Shown in pieces: positions 44,943 through 54,138 of a stretch of 64,000 bases of DNA; position 1 is the stretch's first letter, and the number at the start of each line of letters is the position of its first letter. The position numbers and the translations under genes are program-made. Origin of the DNA: Samsonia erythrinae (GTDB lineage Bacteria > Pseudomonadota > Gammaproteobacteria > Enterobacterales > Enterobacteriaceae); assembly GCF_004342665.1 (NCBI RefSeq), contig NZ_SMBY01000002.1, positions 248,001 through 312,000 on the forward strand, read 5' to 3'. The notes under the pieces were generated by a model. The model was not told the origin of the DNA. It searched no databases and was given only the letters and a program-made list of their open reading frames with translations.

Positions 44943-45638
44943 TTACGTCTGGTTATGCAGGCTAGCATCAGTTTTTTTATTCTTTTTCCGTTCTAACAAT
45001 ATTTCAGGGGTAATGTTATCTAGTGAGGGTAAAACAAGATCCGCACCGATAAGACTTTCCTGATTCACAGCAATACCCACTGAAAATATTTTGGCCTTAT
45101 TCAACGCGATAATACCTGCTTGTGCATCCTCAAAGCCCACCGCGTGCTGAGGTTCGATATCGATGAATTTCGCTGCCTTTAAAAAAATCTCAGGGTCGGG
45201 CTTCCCTTTGCTTAACGTGTCTGGATCAACAATATGTTGAAAGAAATCGATAATTTTTAGTTTCTCTAATATGAATTTTGCGTTCTTTGATGCGGAAGCA
45301 ACGGCACATGGAATACCTAGGTTTTTTGCCGATTTAATAAACGGGAGTACGCCGGGAAGAATGTCATTCTCAGTGAGATTGTTGAGTAAGTTGACGTAGT
45401 ACTCGTTTTTTTCACTCGCTAATTTTTCTTTTTCATGATTACTGAATTCACCCAGTTTCCCACCATGTTCAAGGATCCGCTCCAGCGATTGTTTACGGCT
45501 GATTCCTTTTAATGTTTCATTAAATTTTTCATCGATATCTATACCAATCTTATTGGATAAATATTGCCATGCGATAAAGTGATAATGTGCGGTATCGACA
45601 ATCACGCCATCTAAATCGAAGATAAAACCGTTCTTCAT
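44943..45638 (-). CDS. pgmB: Beta-phosphoglucomutase
   Basis: HAD-family enzyme that turns beta-glucose-1-phosphate into glucose-6-phosphate. 231 residues. The catalytic pair D8 and D10 lies in FIFDLDGVIVD; other HAD motifs are ASASKN (motif II), KGKPDPEIF (lysine, motif III) and VGFEDAQAGI (motif IV). It lies directly after the GH65 gene, with a 1-nt TAATG overlap. GH65 phosphorylases release beta-glucose-1-phosphate, so the pair makes a complete pathway, as in lactic acid bacteria. Confidence 0.93.
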   Translation of the reverse strand: MKNGFIFDLDGVIVDTAHYHFIAWQYLSNKIGIDIDEKFNETLKGISRKQSLERILEHGGKLGEFSNHEKEKLASEKNEYYVNLLNNLTENDILPGVLPFIKSAKNLGIPCAVASASKNAKFILEKLKIIDFFQHIVDPDTLSKGKPDPEIFLKAAKFIDIEPQHAVGFEDAQAGIIALNKAKIFSVGIAVNQESLIGADLVLPSLDNITPEILLERKKNKKTDASLHNQT

Positions 45639-48358
45639 TATTGCTGTCCTTCATTATAGTTATAAGAGAAGTTCTCCCCAGACCTAACTGAATAGGTTCT
45701 GTTATTAATCTCTATCTGCGTATCGTCGCTGACAGAAATAGTGATGGTTTTACGCGAGATGGAAAAATAATACTGGATTCCGGAATGTTGTAAGTTAAAA
45801 CGAACAGCTTCCCATTTATCAGGAAGTGAAGGCGTAATACGCAAATAGGTATGACGAATGTCAACGCCTGCATAAGCCATTATTGTCGTATTTAACGTAG
45901 CGGCCATAACACCGGTATGGATGCCCTCTGCCGTGGTGCCACTTTGTATATCCTGGTAATCTGAATACAGCGCTTCTCGGTAAAGTTTCCACGATAAATC
46001 AGGCAAATTGATGTCATTGGCGAGTTGAGCATGCACAATACGCGATAACGTGGAACCATGAGAGGTTCGTGACAAATAATAATTCAAATTCCTTATTGCA
46101 TAGTCTTTACTAAGATGGTATCCCATATTTTTTAATATTTCAGTTACATTATCTTCTGAAAAATTATTAAATATCATCAAGGCATCAGCTTGTTTCGCAA
46201 CTTTATATTGATCTGCACTTTTCCCTTCCGCTCGCAATATCCTATCCATGCGGTAAATATTCTGGTATTTTTTTCTATAATAATCCCAATTGATTTCTTT
46301 TAAATCAAAGTACCCATCGAATTGTGAAATAATGTGATCTTCAATAATCAGCGATAGGTTTTTCCCGACGTGATTAATTTCGATCCAAAATTTTTTATTG
46401 ATATTAATTTTGCTGTTGATTTTTTCGATGATGTGCTCGTCGAAATGTTGACATAATTCATCTAATTTAGAAAATAGCCATGATACCATCAGATTCGTAT
46501 AGGCATTATCTTTAAGTCCACCCGTTTCACTCCCTACAGTATGTTCGTGAAATTCGTCCGGTCCCATTACGCCGCTAATAGAATAGCGTTGGGTGGTTTC
46601 ATTCCATTGGGATTTACTTAACCAGAAACGGGCAATTTCTAGAAGCATCTCTATCCCATAGGATACCATGAATGCGTTATCTTTGGTATTTATCCAATAC
46701 AACCAAATGTTATAGGCAATGGCTAATGAGACATGCCGCTGTAAACGGCTATAATCCGGGTCCCACTGACCATTAAGTGGATTAAGGTGAACCATTTGTG
46801 TTTGTTCACTACCATCATGGCCTGATTGCCACGGGAACATTGCACCCTGATAACCTTCCTCTTTTGCCGCATGGCGCGCCATGGGAAGACGGTTATACCG
46901 GTACATCAGTAACTGGCGTGCGGTTTGAGGGAAATGCATGATATAGAAAGGTAAGATGAAAATTTCATCCCAGAAAATATGCCCTCTGTAGGCTTCGCCG
47001 TGTAATCCTCTCGCCGTTACTGACACATCAAGCTGGTATTTTTCATTGCTGAAAGGTGAGCAGGAGCAAATTAAATGATAAGTATGTAAACGTAGGAGTT
47101 TTTGAGACATTAAATCGCCATCAACAGCGATATCCGCTTTCTGCCACAACGTTCCCCACGCGGCTTCGCTGGATTTCAATTGAGTCGCAAAATCAACCAA
47201 TACAGATTCGTCTGCAATATGCCAATCAGTGGGAAACACGGTTGAGAGTTGAATGTTGACACTTTTTTCAAACCGATACGTTTTTCCTTGAATCACCGGG
47301 CATGTGATCGATTGAATAACTTTATTCGGTTCTTCCTGAATGTGAATATCGTCTTCCGTAAAGAAGTCCCCACATATTGTTGAGGAGAGCCCTATTCCGA
47401 TTTCTGATTGTAATGTTTTAGCATTTAAATAAGCTTTTTTTCCTAAAACTCTACGTGATAATACTTGATAGTGATGTGATGTGAGGCTGCGATAACGAGC
47501 TACCCCGTAATTATACGTTTCCCCATCAATCTGTGTGCTGATGGTGATATCGCTGTCAAAATTAAGTGGCGTGAAGCAGTACTCAATAGCGAAACGGGTA
47601 GGGTGTGACATATCCGCCAGCATTCGACTGCGGATTTGAATTTGACGTTGTCTATCATCTTCCACTAACCAGTTTTGTTCCAGCACACCATTTTTAAGAG
47701 AAAGATTGCGATAAAGGGCAATATTTTTACTTGTGTCAGGCGTGAGCCAATCGTCATCACCAATTTTAATTCGGATCGCGCGCGCGTCCGGCACATTGAC
47801 AAAATCCTCGTTGGTCACCGTGTGGTCAGCAACATTTGATTGGGCCTGGTTATAACAGCCTGCGAGGTAAGTCGCAGGATACGTCGCATCATTGACCTGC
47901 ATATCAGGCATTGCGCCACGTACACCTAAATAACCATTTGCTACGGTTAATAGTGATTCAACGGCATACTCTTTTTTTCCAGCGCTAAATCCGCAGTAAT
48001 CTATTCCCCAAGTGAATGCATCATATTGCTGTTCAAAAGCGGCTTTCAGACTATCAGGAGAGAGCGTGTTTGCATCCTGCTTGGTGATAAAAGGCGCATT
48101 AAAAATTTCTGAAAGTTCCTTTTCTAAATTAATGACCTCTTGTTCGGCTAGCGCCACACAAAATAGCGGATAATGTGGTAATTTCACGCCTCCGATTACC
48201 CCTCCTTTTACCAGAGGGAAATCAGTTTTTATCATCCTTAATATGTCTAAACATTCTTCAATTGATGAGTTACGCCATTCCAAAGTATAATGGTGTTTAA
48301 TGTCGTTTAAAGAAGCATCAAGTCCATTTTTATTTACTAATATAGCGAGATAACGCAT
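45638..48358 (-). CDS. GH65 disaccharide phosphorylase, probably trehalose-6-phosphate phosphorylase
   Basis: 906 residues. The GH65 body starts near residue 115 (FTWGIDYCGFSAGKKEYAVESLLTVANGYLGVRG, in parts) with the catalytic-domain motifs ARGLHGEAYRGHIFWDEIF and the catalytic acid Glu602 in GVMGPDEFHEH; phosphate-binding HGSTLSRIVHA is near the end. About 110 extra N-terminal residues have no family match I recognise. Flanking TreB-like PTS and beta-phosphoglucomutase genes suggest that the substrate is trehalose-6-phosphate, as for Lactococcus TrePP. Maltose-, kojibiose- or other phosphorylase activity cannot be excluded. AT-rich compared with core genes. Confidence 0.85.
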   Translation of the reverse strand: MRYLAILVNKNGLDASLNDIKHHYTLEWRNSSIEECLDILRMIKTDFPLVKGGVIGGVKLPHYPLFCVALAEQEVINLEKELSEIFNAPFITKQDANTLSPDSLKAAFEQQYDAFTWGIDYCGFSAGKKEYAVESLLTVANGYLGVRGAMPDMQVNDATYPATYLAGCYNQAQSNVADHTVTNEDFVNVPDARAIRIKIGDDDWLTPDTSKNIALYRNLSLKNGVLEQNWLVEDDRQRQIQIRSRMLADMSHPTRFAIEYCFTPLNFDSDITISTQIDGETYNYGVARYRSLTSHHYQVLSRRVLGKKAYLNAKTLQSEIGIGLSSTICGDFFTEDDIHIQEEPNKVIQSITCPVIQGKTYRFEKSVNIQLSTVFPTDWHIADESVLVDFATQLKSSEAAWGTLWQKADIAVDGDLMSQKLLRLHTYHLICSCSPFSNEKYQLDVSVTARGLHGEAYRGHIFWDEIFILPFYIMHFPQTARQLLMYRYNRLPMARHAAKEEGYQGAMFPWQSGHDGSEQTQMVHLNPLNGQWDPDYSRLQRHVSLAIAYNIWLYWINTKDNAFMVSYGIEMLLEIARFWLSKSQWNETTQRYSISGVMGPDEFHEHTVGSETGGLKDNAYTNLMVSWLFSKLDELCQHFDEHIIEKINSKININKKFWIEINHVGKNLSLIIEDHIISQFDGYFDLKEINWDYYRKKYQNIYRMDRILRAEGKSADQYKVAKQADALMIFNNFSEDNVTEILKNMGYHLSKDYAIRNLNYYLSRTSHGSTLSRIVHAQLANDINLPDLSWKLYREALYSDYQDIQSGTTAEGIHTGVMAATLNTTIMAYAGVDIRHTYLRITPSLPDKWEAVRFNLQHSGIQYYFSISRKTITISVSDDTQIEINNRTYSVRSGENFSYNYNEGQQ

Positions 48359-48383
48359 GCTAAACTCTTTTGAATAACAGAAA

Positions 48384-49808
48384 TTAACGAGAAGTTACCA
48401 GAGTGCCTTTTCGCTGCTGATAACGATAAACAAGCATTGTTAATAAGATAGGAATCACGATGGCGACAATCATGGCTACAAGATAAATACCCCAGAATGT
48501 CGGTTGAATAGAAAGAATACCGGGGATCCCTCCAACACCAATCCCGTTAGAAAGTACACGCGCATAGCCACAAATGAGTCCCGCCAGGGCAGCGCCGATC
48601 ATCGCGCACAGCATAGGGAAGCGATAATTTAAGTTGACGCCATACATGGCCGGTTCTGTTACGCCCAAGTAAGCGGAAATGGCGGCAGGTATCGTGATTT
48701 CGCGTTCATTGCGTTTTTTACTTATCAGTATGATGCCGACAACCGCAGAGGCCTGTGCGATGTTCGAGAGTGCAATGATTGGCCAGATCGGCGTTCCCCC
48801 GACGTTTTGCGTCAGTTGCATGTCAATTGCCAGGGTTGTGTGATGCAAACCTGTGATGACTAAAGGCGAGTAGAAAAAGCCAAAGATCATTGAGCCGATG
48901 GGGGCGAAATCGCCCAGCATTAAATAACGGACCCCATCAGAAATGCCATTACCAATCAGGCGGCCAAGTGGCCCAAGCACGGCATGAGCAACGACAACGG
49001 AAACCAAAAGGGTAATGACGGGTACAATAACCAACGTGAGGTAACCAGGAATATATTTACGTAATCTAACTTCAAACCACCCCAAAAATAGCCCCGCTAA
49101 AATTGAAGGAATAACCTGGGCCTGATAGCCTATTTTTTGAATTGAAAATATGCCGAAATCCCAGGTCTCAGGAATTTGGCTTCCTATACCGTAGGCATTC
49201 ATTAATTGCGGTGAAACGAGCGTAATGCCTAATACGATACCGAGTATGGGTGATCCGTCCATTTTTTTTACGGTGGACCAACAGATGGCAACGGGCAAGA
49301 AATGAAAAATCGCTTCGCACGGCAACCATAAAAAGTTATAGATTGGTTGAAGCCAGGGGTGTATGGAAACGAGTGTTTTATCATCATATATCGGCATTTC
49401 GCCAATAACATTACGTAGACCGAGTAATAAACCACCACAAATTAATGCCGGTAATAAAGGGACAAATATTTCAGCTAAACTGGCGATTAACCGTTCCCAG
49501 AACTTCATGTTTTGTTTTGCAGCAAGTTTTGCCTCTTCTTTACTGGTCTCGGTTATTTTTATTTTTTCTATTAATTTTTTATAGTAAACATCTACATCTG
49601 TTCCGATTATTACCTGAAATTGTCCCGCGTTATTAAAGCATCCTTTTACGATTGGGATTTTTTTAATGCCTTCAATATCTGCCACTTCAGGTTTATTTAA
49701 AACAAAACGTAAACGAGTTAAACAGTGAGATACGGTACTAATATTTTCTTTACCACCGATTAATTTAATTAGCTGATCTATCACATCAAAGTTTATGACT
49801 TTATTCAT
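48384..49808 (-). CDS. treB: PTS trehalose-type EIIBC component (TreB-like)
   Basis: Membrane permease that imports and phosphorylates trehalose. 474 residues: an EIIB domain with the phosphorylated cysteine in VSHCLTRLRFVLN (about residues 20-40), then EIIC with around ten helices and the family loop TGLHHTTLAID and GVTEPAMYGVNL. Similarity to E. coli TreB is high along the whole chain (MVKGCFTNAGQFQV-type segment, GILSIQPTFWG). No EIIA domain is present; E. coli TreB likewise uses the glucose EIIA. The start at 49808 matches E. coli; an in-frame extension to 49886 crosses the operator. No treC hydrolase follows. Confidence 0.92.
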   Translation of the reverse strand: MNKVINFDVIDQLIKLIGGKENISTVSHCLTRLRFVLNKPEVADIEGIKKIPIVKGCFNNAGQFQVIIGTDVDVYYKKLIEKIKITETSKEEAKLAAKQNMKFWERLIASLAEIFVPLLPALICGGLLLGLRNVIGEMPIYDDKTLVSIHPWLQPIYNFLWLPCEAIFHFLPVAICWSTVKKMDGSPILGIVLGITLVSPQLMNAYGIGSQIPETWDFGIFSIQKIGYQAQVIPSILAGLFLGWFEVRLRKYIPGYLTLVIVPVITLLVSVVVAHAVLGPLGRLIGNGISDGVRYLMLGDFAPIGSMIFGFFYSPLVITGLHHTTLAIDMQLTQNVGGTPIWPIIALSNIAQASAVVGIILISKKRNEREITIPAAISAYLGVTEPAMYGVNLNYRFPMLCAMIGAALAGLICGYARVLSNGIGVGGIPGILSIQPTFWGIYLVAMIVAIVIPILLTMLVYRYQQRKGTLVTSR

Positions 49809-49871
49809 GTGCTTTGTCTCTGGTTTCACTATCTTTTTTGTAAAGATACGTTGAGACTTTTTTAAGCTCAA

Positions 49872-49885
49872 TGGGAACGTTCCCA
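49872..49885. promoter_or_regulatory. TreR-type operator upstream of treB
   Basis: TGGGAACGTTCCCA is a perfect 14-bp palindrome of LacI-family type, 64 bp before the treB start and between treR and treB. A weak CRP-like site (ATTGA-N6-TCACA, 49889-49904) is adjacent. Confidence 0.8.
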
Positions 49886-49938
49886 AACATTGACCAATAT
49901 CACATAAATTTCATTAATGTTTTTATTTTTCAATTATA

Positions 49939-50880
49939 TCAAGGGGATGTGATTATGTGGGTTTTTGGTGAAAAGTTATCGTTAATAATGTTAATTAATA
50001 AACGCGCAGAAAGCTCACCGCTTTCACGAAAACCTAGTCGACAGGTTTTTGTGTCAGGAAATAAAAATGTCAGCAAGTCATTTCGACCAATGCAAGCAAC
50101 GAAAACATCCTTAATTCCTTGAGTTTTTATATATTTTTGTACCCCAAACGCCAGGGAGTCAGTCGCGCATAAAATGGCTTGAGGGCGTTTGGAAACCACC
50201 TTTTGTGCAAGTTGGTAACCGCTCTGATAATTGAGCGCGCCTAACTCGGCATTGATGGTTAACTGATACTGTTGGCAATACTCCTCGTAAGCCTTAAAAC
50301 GTAATAATCCTGTTGTTTCATCTTTCAAATCAATTCCTACGTAACCAATCTCATTGAAGCTTTTTTCTTGATGCAAAAATTCCATTAAATGTTTAACGGT
50401 GCCAGTATCATCGTTACAAACGCAGGTGTAACCGTCAAATGAACGGGCAATAACGACGATACGTTGTTGCCATGATGCTAATTGTTCACTGGTGATCCCC
50501 GTGAATGCGAATAGGATGACGCCATCGATCTTACGACGTTTCAGCATTGTTAAATGTTCATCAACTTTTTCTGGGTTGAACTGACTTTCCAGAATTATGG
50601 GGTCGATACCGTTCGCGTATAAAAGGGGGAGAATGGCTCTGACCGTTTGGTTTTCTGCATAGGAGTCAAGACGGGTTACGATGATGCCAAAGGTTCGGCT
50701 CGTCAATCCACGCATCGCTCTGGCTGATTTTGACGGCGTAAATTGATACTGTTCTATTACCGCAAGCACTTTTTGGCGTGTCACTTCGTTAACTTTTTGA
50801 TCGTTATTTATTACACGGGAAACTGTCGACTTTCCTACATTGCAAAGTGCGGCTATGTCTTTTATTGTCAATTTATGCAC
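49939..50880 (-). CDS. treR: LacI-family repressor, TreR-like
   Basis: LacI/GalR-family regulator, 313 residues from the GTG at 50880. The helix-turn-helix LTIKDIAALCNVGKSTVSRVINN is followed by the hinge SARAMRG and a periplasmic-binding-like effector domain. ESQFNPEKVDEHLTMLKRRKIDGVILFAFTGIT closely follows E. coli TreR. E. coli TreR is induced by trehalose-6-phosphate. The GTG start matches E. coli length; longer in-frame starts up to 50949 lack family support. It lies just upstream of treB, as in E. coli. Confidence 0.9.
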   Translation of the reverse strand: MHKLTIKDIAALCNVGKSTVSRVINNDQKVNEVTRQKVLAVIEQYQFTPSKSARAMRGLTSRTFGIIVTRLDSYAENQTVRAILPLLYANGIDPIILESQFNPEKVDEHLTMLKRRKIDGVILFAFTGITSEQLASWQQRIVVIARSFDGYTCVCNDDTGTVKHLMEFLHQEKSFNEIGYVGIDLKDETTGLLRFKAYEEYCQQYQLTINAELGALNYQSGYQLAQKVVSKRPQAILCATDSLAFGVQKYIKTQGIKDVFVACIGRNDLLTFLFPDTKTCRLGFRESGELSARLLINIINDNFSPKTHIITSP

Positions 50881-50999
50881 GATCGCTGTGTTCCAATACG
50901 ATAAGTCTTTAAGACTCATGATGTTAATATAGTTGTTCATACATAACAATCGCAGGTCCGCTGCACTGTTGTGCTTTAGAAGTTACGATATGAACGCCT

Positions 51000-51300
51000 G
51001 TGAGTCCCAATACTTAGGGACGAATGGCTAAGCCTTTTTCCTTGGCTTCACGTACTTGGATCCGGTGGCGACGCTGGTAGTCAGTACGGTAATAGCGAGC
51101 TCGATATCATTTTCACTGAAATAACCTTGAATCTAAGCTGGATTGGTACTGAGAACCTGCATGTCACCAAAGAACAGCCATTCACGGTTTAACTCAGCGT
51201 TTCCAGCAGCACATCTTTCGGATCGCAGGCCATAGGATAGCGTACTGCGCCGAGCAACATGTTGCCGATTTTGGCATCCGGGATAATATCGTGCGAGGGG
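51000..51300 (-). pseudogene. Broken GH1 6-phospho-beta-glucosidase remnant
   Basis: Two pieces of a GH1 gene related to the intact one at 41367-42755. Reading on the minus strand, 51300 to about 51130 encodes [18 protein letters not shown] and then, after a frame change, [11 protein letters not shown], matching residues about 217-258 of the intact protein. About 51095-51020 encodes YRTDYQRRHRIQVREA, matching about residues 382-398. The 120 or so codons between, and both ends, are missing, and stop codons interrupt. The right edge lies 50 bp from tRNA-Ile. Confidence 0.85.
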
Positions 51301-51348
51301 GAAAGATAAAAAAAGAGCCACGCGATTAACGTAACTCCTTGATAGATT

Positions 51349-51424
51349 TGGTGGCCCCTGTTGGGTTTGAACCAACGACCAATCGATTATGAGTCGACTG
51401 CTCTAACCACTGAGCTAAGGGGCC
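51349..51424 (-). tRNA. ileX: tRNA-Ile (CAU anticodon, minor isoleucine tRNA)
   Basis: 76 nt including an encoded CCA. The acceptor stem GGCCCCT pairs with AGGGGCC, the anticodon loop is CTCATAA and the T-loop GTTCAAA. The sequence is close to E. coli ileX, whose C34 is modified to lysidine to read AUA. As in E. coli it lies near mug and rpoD. It forms the right boundary of the carbohydrate island. Confidence 0.95.
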
Positions 51425-51564
51425 GAACGGGCGACGATTATACGGTAATGTGCGGGGGGAGGTCCATAGGTTATCTGTCGGGTGATGGTTTTCTACTCAG
51501 GATAGTTTGTTGTTATTGTTATCAGAATTTACGATGGGCGTAGTTAATGGCGCTAGAGGAAGAC

Positions 51565-52068
51565 ATGATCACCGATATTCTGGCAAAGCATCTTCAGGTT
51601 GTGTTCTGTGCCATTAATCCCGGTCTGTCGACGGCTCACCACGGTTACCATTTCGCTAACCCCAATAATCGCTTCTGGAAAGTGATTCATCTGGCGGGCT
51701 TTACCGAGCGTTTACTGACGCCGGCGGAAGAACAGCATTTGCTGGATACCGGGTGCGGCATTACCATGCTGGTCGAGCGGCCAACGGTCGAAGCAACGGC
51801 GCTGAAACGAGATGAACTGCGGCATGGCGGGAGTGCGGTTATTGAAAAGATGGCTCGTTACCAACCACGGGCACTGGCCGTGTTGGGAAAGCAGGCGTTC
51901 AGTCAGGCGTTCGGGGTGAAAAACGTTGAATGGGGACGTCAGGCGCAGCATATTGGCGAGACGCAGGTTTGGGTTCTTCCCAATCCAAGCGGGCTGAACA
52001 GGGCGACGCTGGCGTCTCTGGTGGCATCATATCAGGCGCTGTATCAGGCGTTGCAGGCGCATGAATAA
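51565..52068 (+). CDS. mug: G/U mismatch-specific DNA glycosylase Mug
   Basis: Removes uracil and ethenocytosine from mismatched DNA. 167 residues. The active-site loop VVFCAINPGLSTA with its conserved Asn, the intercalation and catalytic segments NRFWKVIHLAGFT, and VLPNPSGLNRATL identify Mug. The start at 51565 follows GAGGAAG and matches E. coli MVEDIL; an upstream in-frame ATG (51547) was not chosen. Convergent with rpoD through a shared terminator. Confidence 0.95.
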   Translation: MITDILAKHLQVVFCAINPGLSTAHHGYHFANPNNRFWKVIHLAGFTERLLTPAEEQHLLDTGCGITMLVERPTVEATALKRDELRHGGSAVIEKMARYQPRALAVLGKQAFSQAFGVKNVEWGRQAQHIGETQVWVLPNPSGLNRATLASLVASYQALYQALQAHE

Positions 52069-52094
52069 TATCGGTCTGTGCGTCTTGATAAAAA

Positions 52095-52118
52095 ATAGCC
52101 CCGGCGAACCGGGGCTAT
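52095..52118. terminator. Bidirectional terminator between mug and rpoD
   Basis: ATAGCCCCGG/CCGGGGCTAT with a 4-nt loop. A-run on the left gives a U-run for the rpoD transcript. Confidence 0.9.
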
Positions 52119-52145
52119 TGCACGCGAGATTTTCAACGGAATAAA

Positions 52146-53984
52146 TTAATCATCCAGGAAGCTGCGCAGCACTTCGGAACGGCTTGGGTGGCGCAGTTTA
52201 CGCAGCGCTTTCGCTTCAATCTGACGAATACGTTCGCGCGTAACGTCAAACTGTTTGCCGACTTCTTCCAGCGTATGATCGGTGTTCATATCGATACCGA
52301 AACGCATACGCAGGACTTTCGCTTCACGCGCGGTTAAGCCCGCCAGTACGTCGTGTGTCGCAGAGCGCAGGCTTTCCGACGTGGCGGAATCCAACGGCAG
52401 CTCCAGCGTCGTATCTTCGATGAAATCGCCCAGATGGGAATCTTCATCATCACCAATCGGGGTTTCCATGGAGATCGGCTCTTTCGCGATCTTCAACACC
52501 TTACGGATCTTATCTTCCGGCATGAGCATACGTTCAGCCAGCTCTTCCGGCGTCGGCTCGCGCCCCATTTCCTGCAACATCTGACGAGAGATACGGTTAA
52601 GTTTATTGATCGTCTCAATCATGTGTACCGGAATACGGATGGTACGCGCCTGATCGGCGATAGAACGGGTAATCGCCTGACGGATCCACCAGGTCGCATA
52701 GGTCGAGAATTTGTAGCCGCGGCGATATTCAAACTTATCTACCGCTTTCATCAGACCAATGTTGCCTTCCTGAATCAGATCGAGGAACTGCAAACCCCGG
52801 TTGGTATATTTCTTCGCGATTGAAATGACCAGACGCAGGTTGGCTTCCACCATCTCTTTTTTGGCGCGGCGAGCTTTCGCTTCGCCAATCGACATACGGC
52901 GGTTGATGTCTTTAACCTGTTCGATCGTCAGACCGGTTTCTTCTTCAATCTGTTGCAGCTTTTGCAGGCTACGGATGACGTCTTCTTCCACATCATTCAG
53001 TTTTTCAGACCAGGGCTTGCCCATCGCCGCCGCTGCGGTAAACCAACTGTTATTGGTTTCATTGCCGGTAAACAGCGTGACGAAGTTTTTCTTCGGCATT
53101 TTGCACTGTTCAACGCACAATCTCATGATCAAACGTTCCTGGGTACGGACGCGGTCCATCATGGAGCGCATGCTGTTGACCAGAAAATCGAACTGTTTCG
53201 GCACCAGACGGAACTGTTTGAAAACCTCAGACAGATTCAGAATTTCCTGTGCCGCCAGCGCATGACTACGACCGTGGGCTTTAATGACCTGACGAGTCGT
53301 TTCATATTGTTGACGCAGTTCGGTGAATTTCTGGCGCGCCAGTTCAGGATCGATGCTGTTGTCGTCATCAGCATCGTCGCTGTCATCGTCGCTGTCGTCA
53401 TCATCGTCCAGCTCTTCGCTGGAAAGCTCGGAGCCAACGTGCGTCGCGGTCGGTGCAACATCTTCTTCCGCGTTAGGATCGACAAAGCCAGTGATGAGAT
53501 CGGACAGACGGCTTTCACCGGCTTCGACGCGATCGTACTGTTCCAGCAGATAAGTAATCGCTTCTGGATACTCGGCAACGGAGCACTGAACCTGGTTGAT
53601 ACCGTCTTCAATGCGCTTGGCGATATCGATCTCGCCTTCACGCGTCAACAGTTCGACGGTACCCATTTCACGCATATACATGCGAACAGGATCGGTTGTG
53701 CGGCCAATTTCCGATTCCACGCTGGATAGCACCTGTGCAGCAGCCTCTGCCGCATCTTCATCCGCGTCGTTGGTGTTTTCTGCCAGCAACAAATCGTCTG
53801 CATCCGGCGCTTCTTCCATCACCTGGATGCCCATGTCATTAATCATCTGGATGATATCTTCGATCTGATCCGAGTCGATGATATCTTCCGGCAGATGGTC
53901 ATTGACCTCAGCATAGGTCAGGTAGCCTTGCTCCTTACCACGGGTGACAAGCAGTTTCAGCTGTGACTGCGGGTTTTGCTCCAT
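52146..53984 (-). CDS. rpoD: RNA polymerase primary sigma factor RpoD (sigma70)
   Basis: Housekeeping sigma factor, 612 residues (E. coli 613). Region 1.1 begins [19 protein letters not shown]; region 1.2 contains [11 protein letters not shown]; the acidic non-conserved insert has a run of Asp/Ser around residues 205-225; regions 2.3-2.4 ([20 protein letters not shown]) bind the -10 element; region 4.2 ([29 protein letters not shown], in parts) binds -35. Last gene of the rpsU-dnaG-rpoD operon. Confidence 0.99.
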   Translation of the reverse strand: MEQNPQSQLKLLVTRGKEQGYLTYAEVNDHLPEDIIDSDQIEDIIQMINDMGIQVMEEAPDADDLLLAENTNDADEDAAEAAAQVLSSVESEIGRTTDPVRMYMREMGTVELLTREGEIDIAKRIEDGINQVQCSVAEYPEAITYLLEQYDRVEAGESRLSDLITGFVDPNAEEDVAPTATHVGSELSSEELDDDDDSDDDSDDADDDNSIDPELARQKFTELRQQYETTRQVIKAHGRSHALAAQEILNLSEVFKQFRLVPKQFDFLVNSMRSMMDRVRTQERLIMRLCVEQCKMPKKNFVTLFTGNETNNSWFTAAAAMGKPWSEKLNDVEEDVIRSLQKLQQIEEETGLTIEQVKDINRRMSIGEAKARRAKKEMVEANLRLVISIAKKYTNRGLQFLDLIQEGNIGLMKAVDKFEYRRGYKFSTYATWWIRQAITRSIADQARTIRIPVHMIETINKLNRISRQMLQEMGREPTPEELAERMLMPEDKIRKVLKIAKEPISMETPIGDDEDSHLGDFIEDTTLELPLDSATSESLRSATHDVLAGLTAREAKVLRMRFGIDMNTDHTLEEVGKQFDVTRERIRQIEAKALRKLRHPSRSEVLRSFLDD

Positions 53985-54138
53985 AAGACGGTATCCACAC
54001 TTCTGAGTATTTGGGTTGGTGTCGGTCAGCGTAGTTCGCTAACAATAGCATTAGGGAGATTTTTCTTATCGCCGCAGCCCCTGTAGCGGCTCTTTGCAAG
54101 GTTCGACCCTGCTATTTATCGGCAATTAAGCCTCTGTA

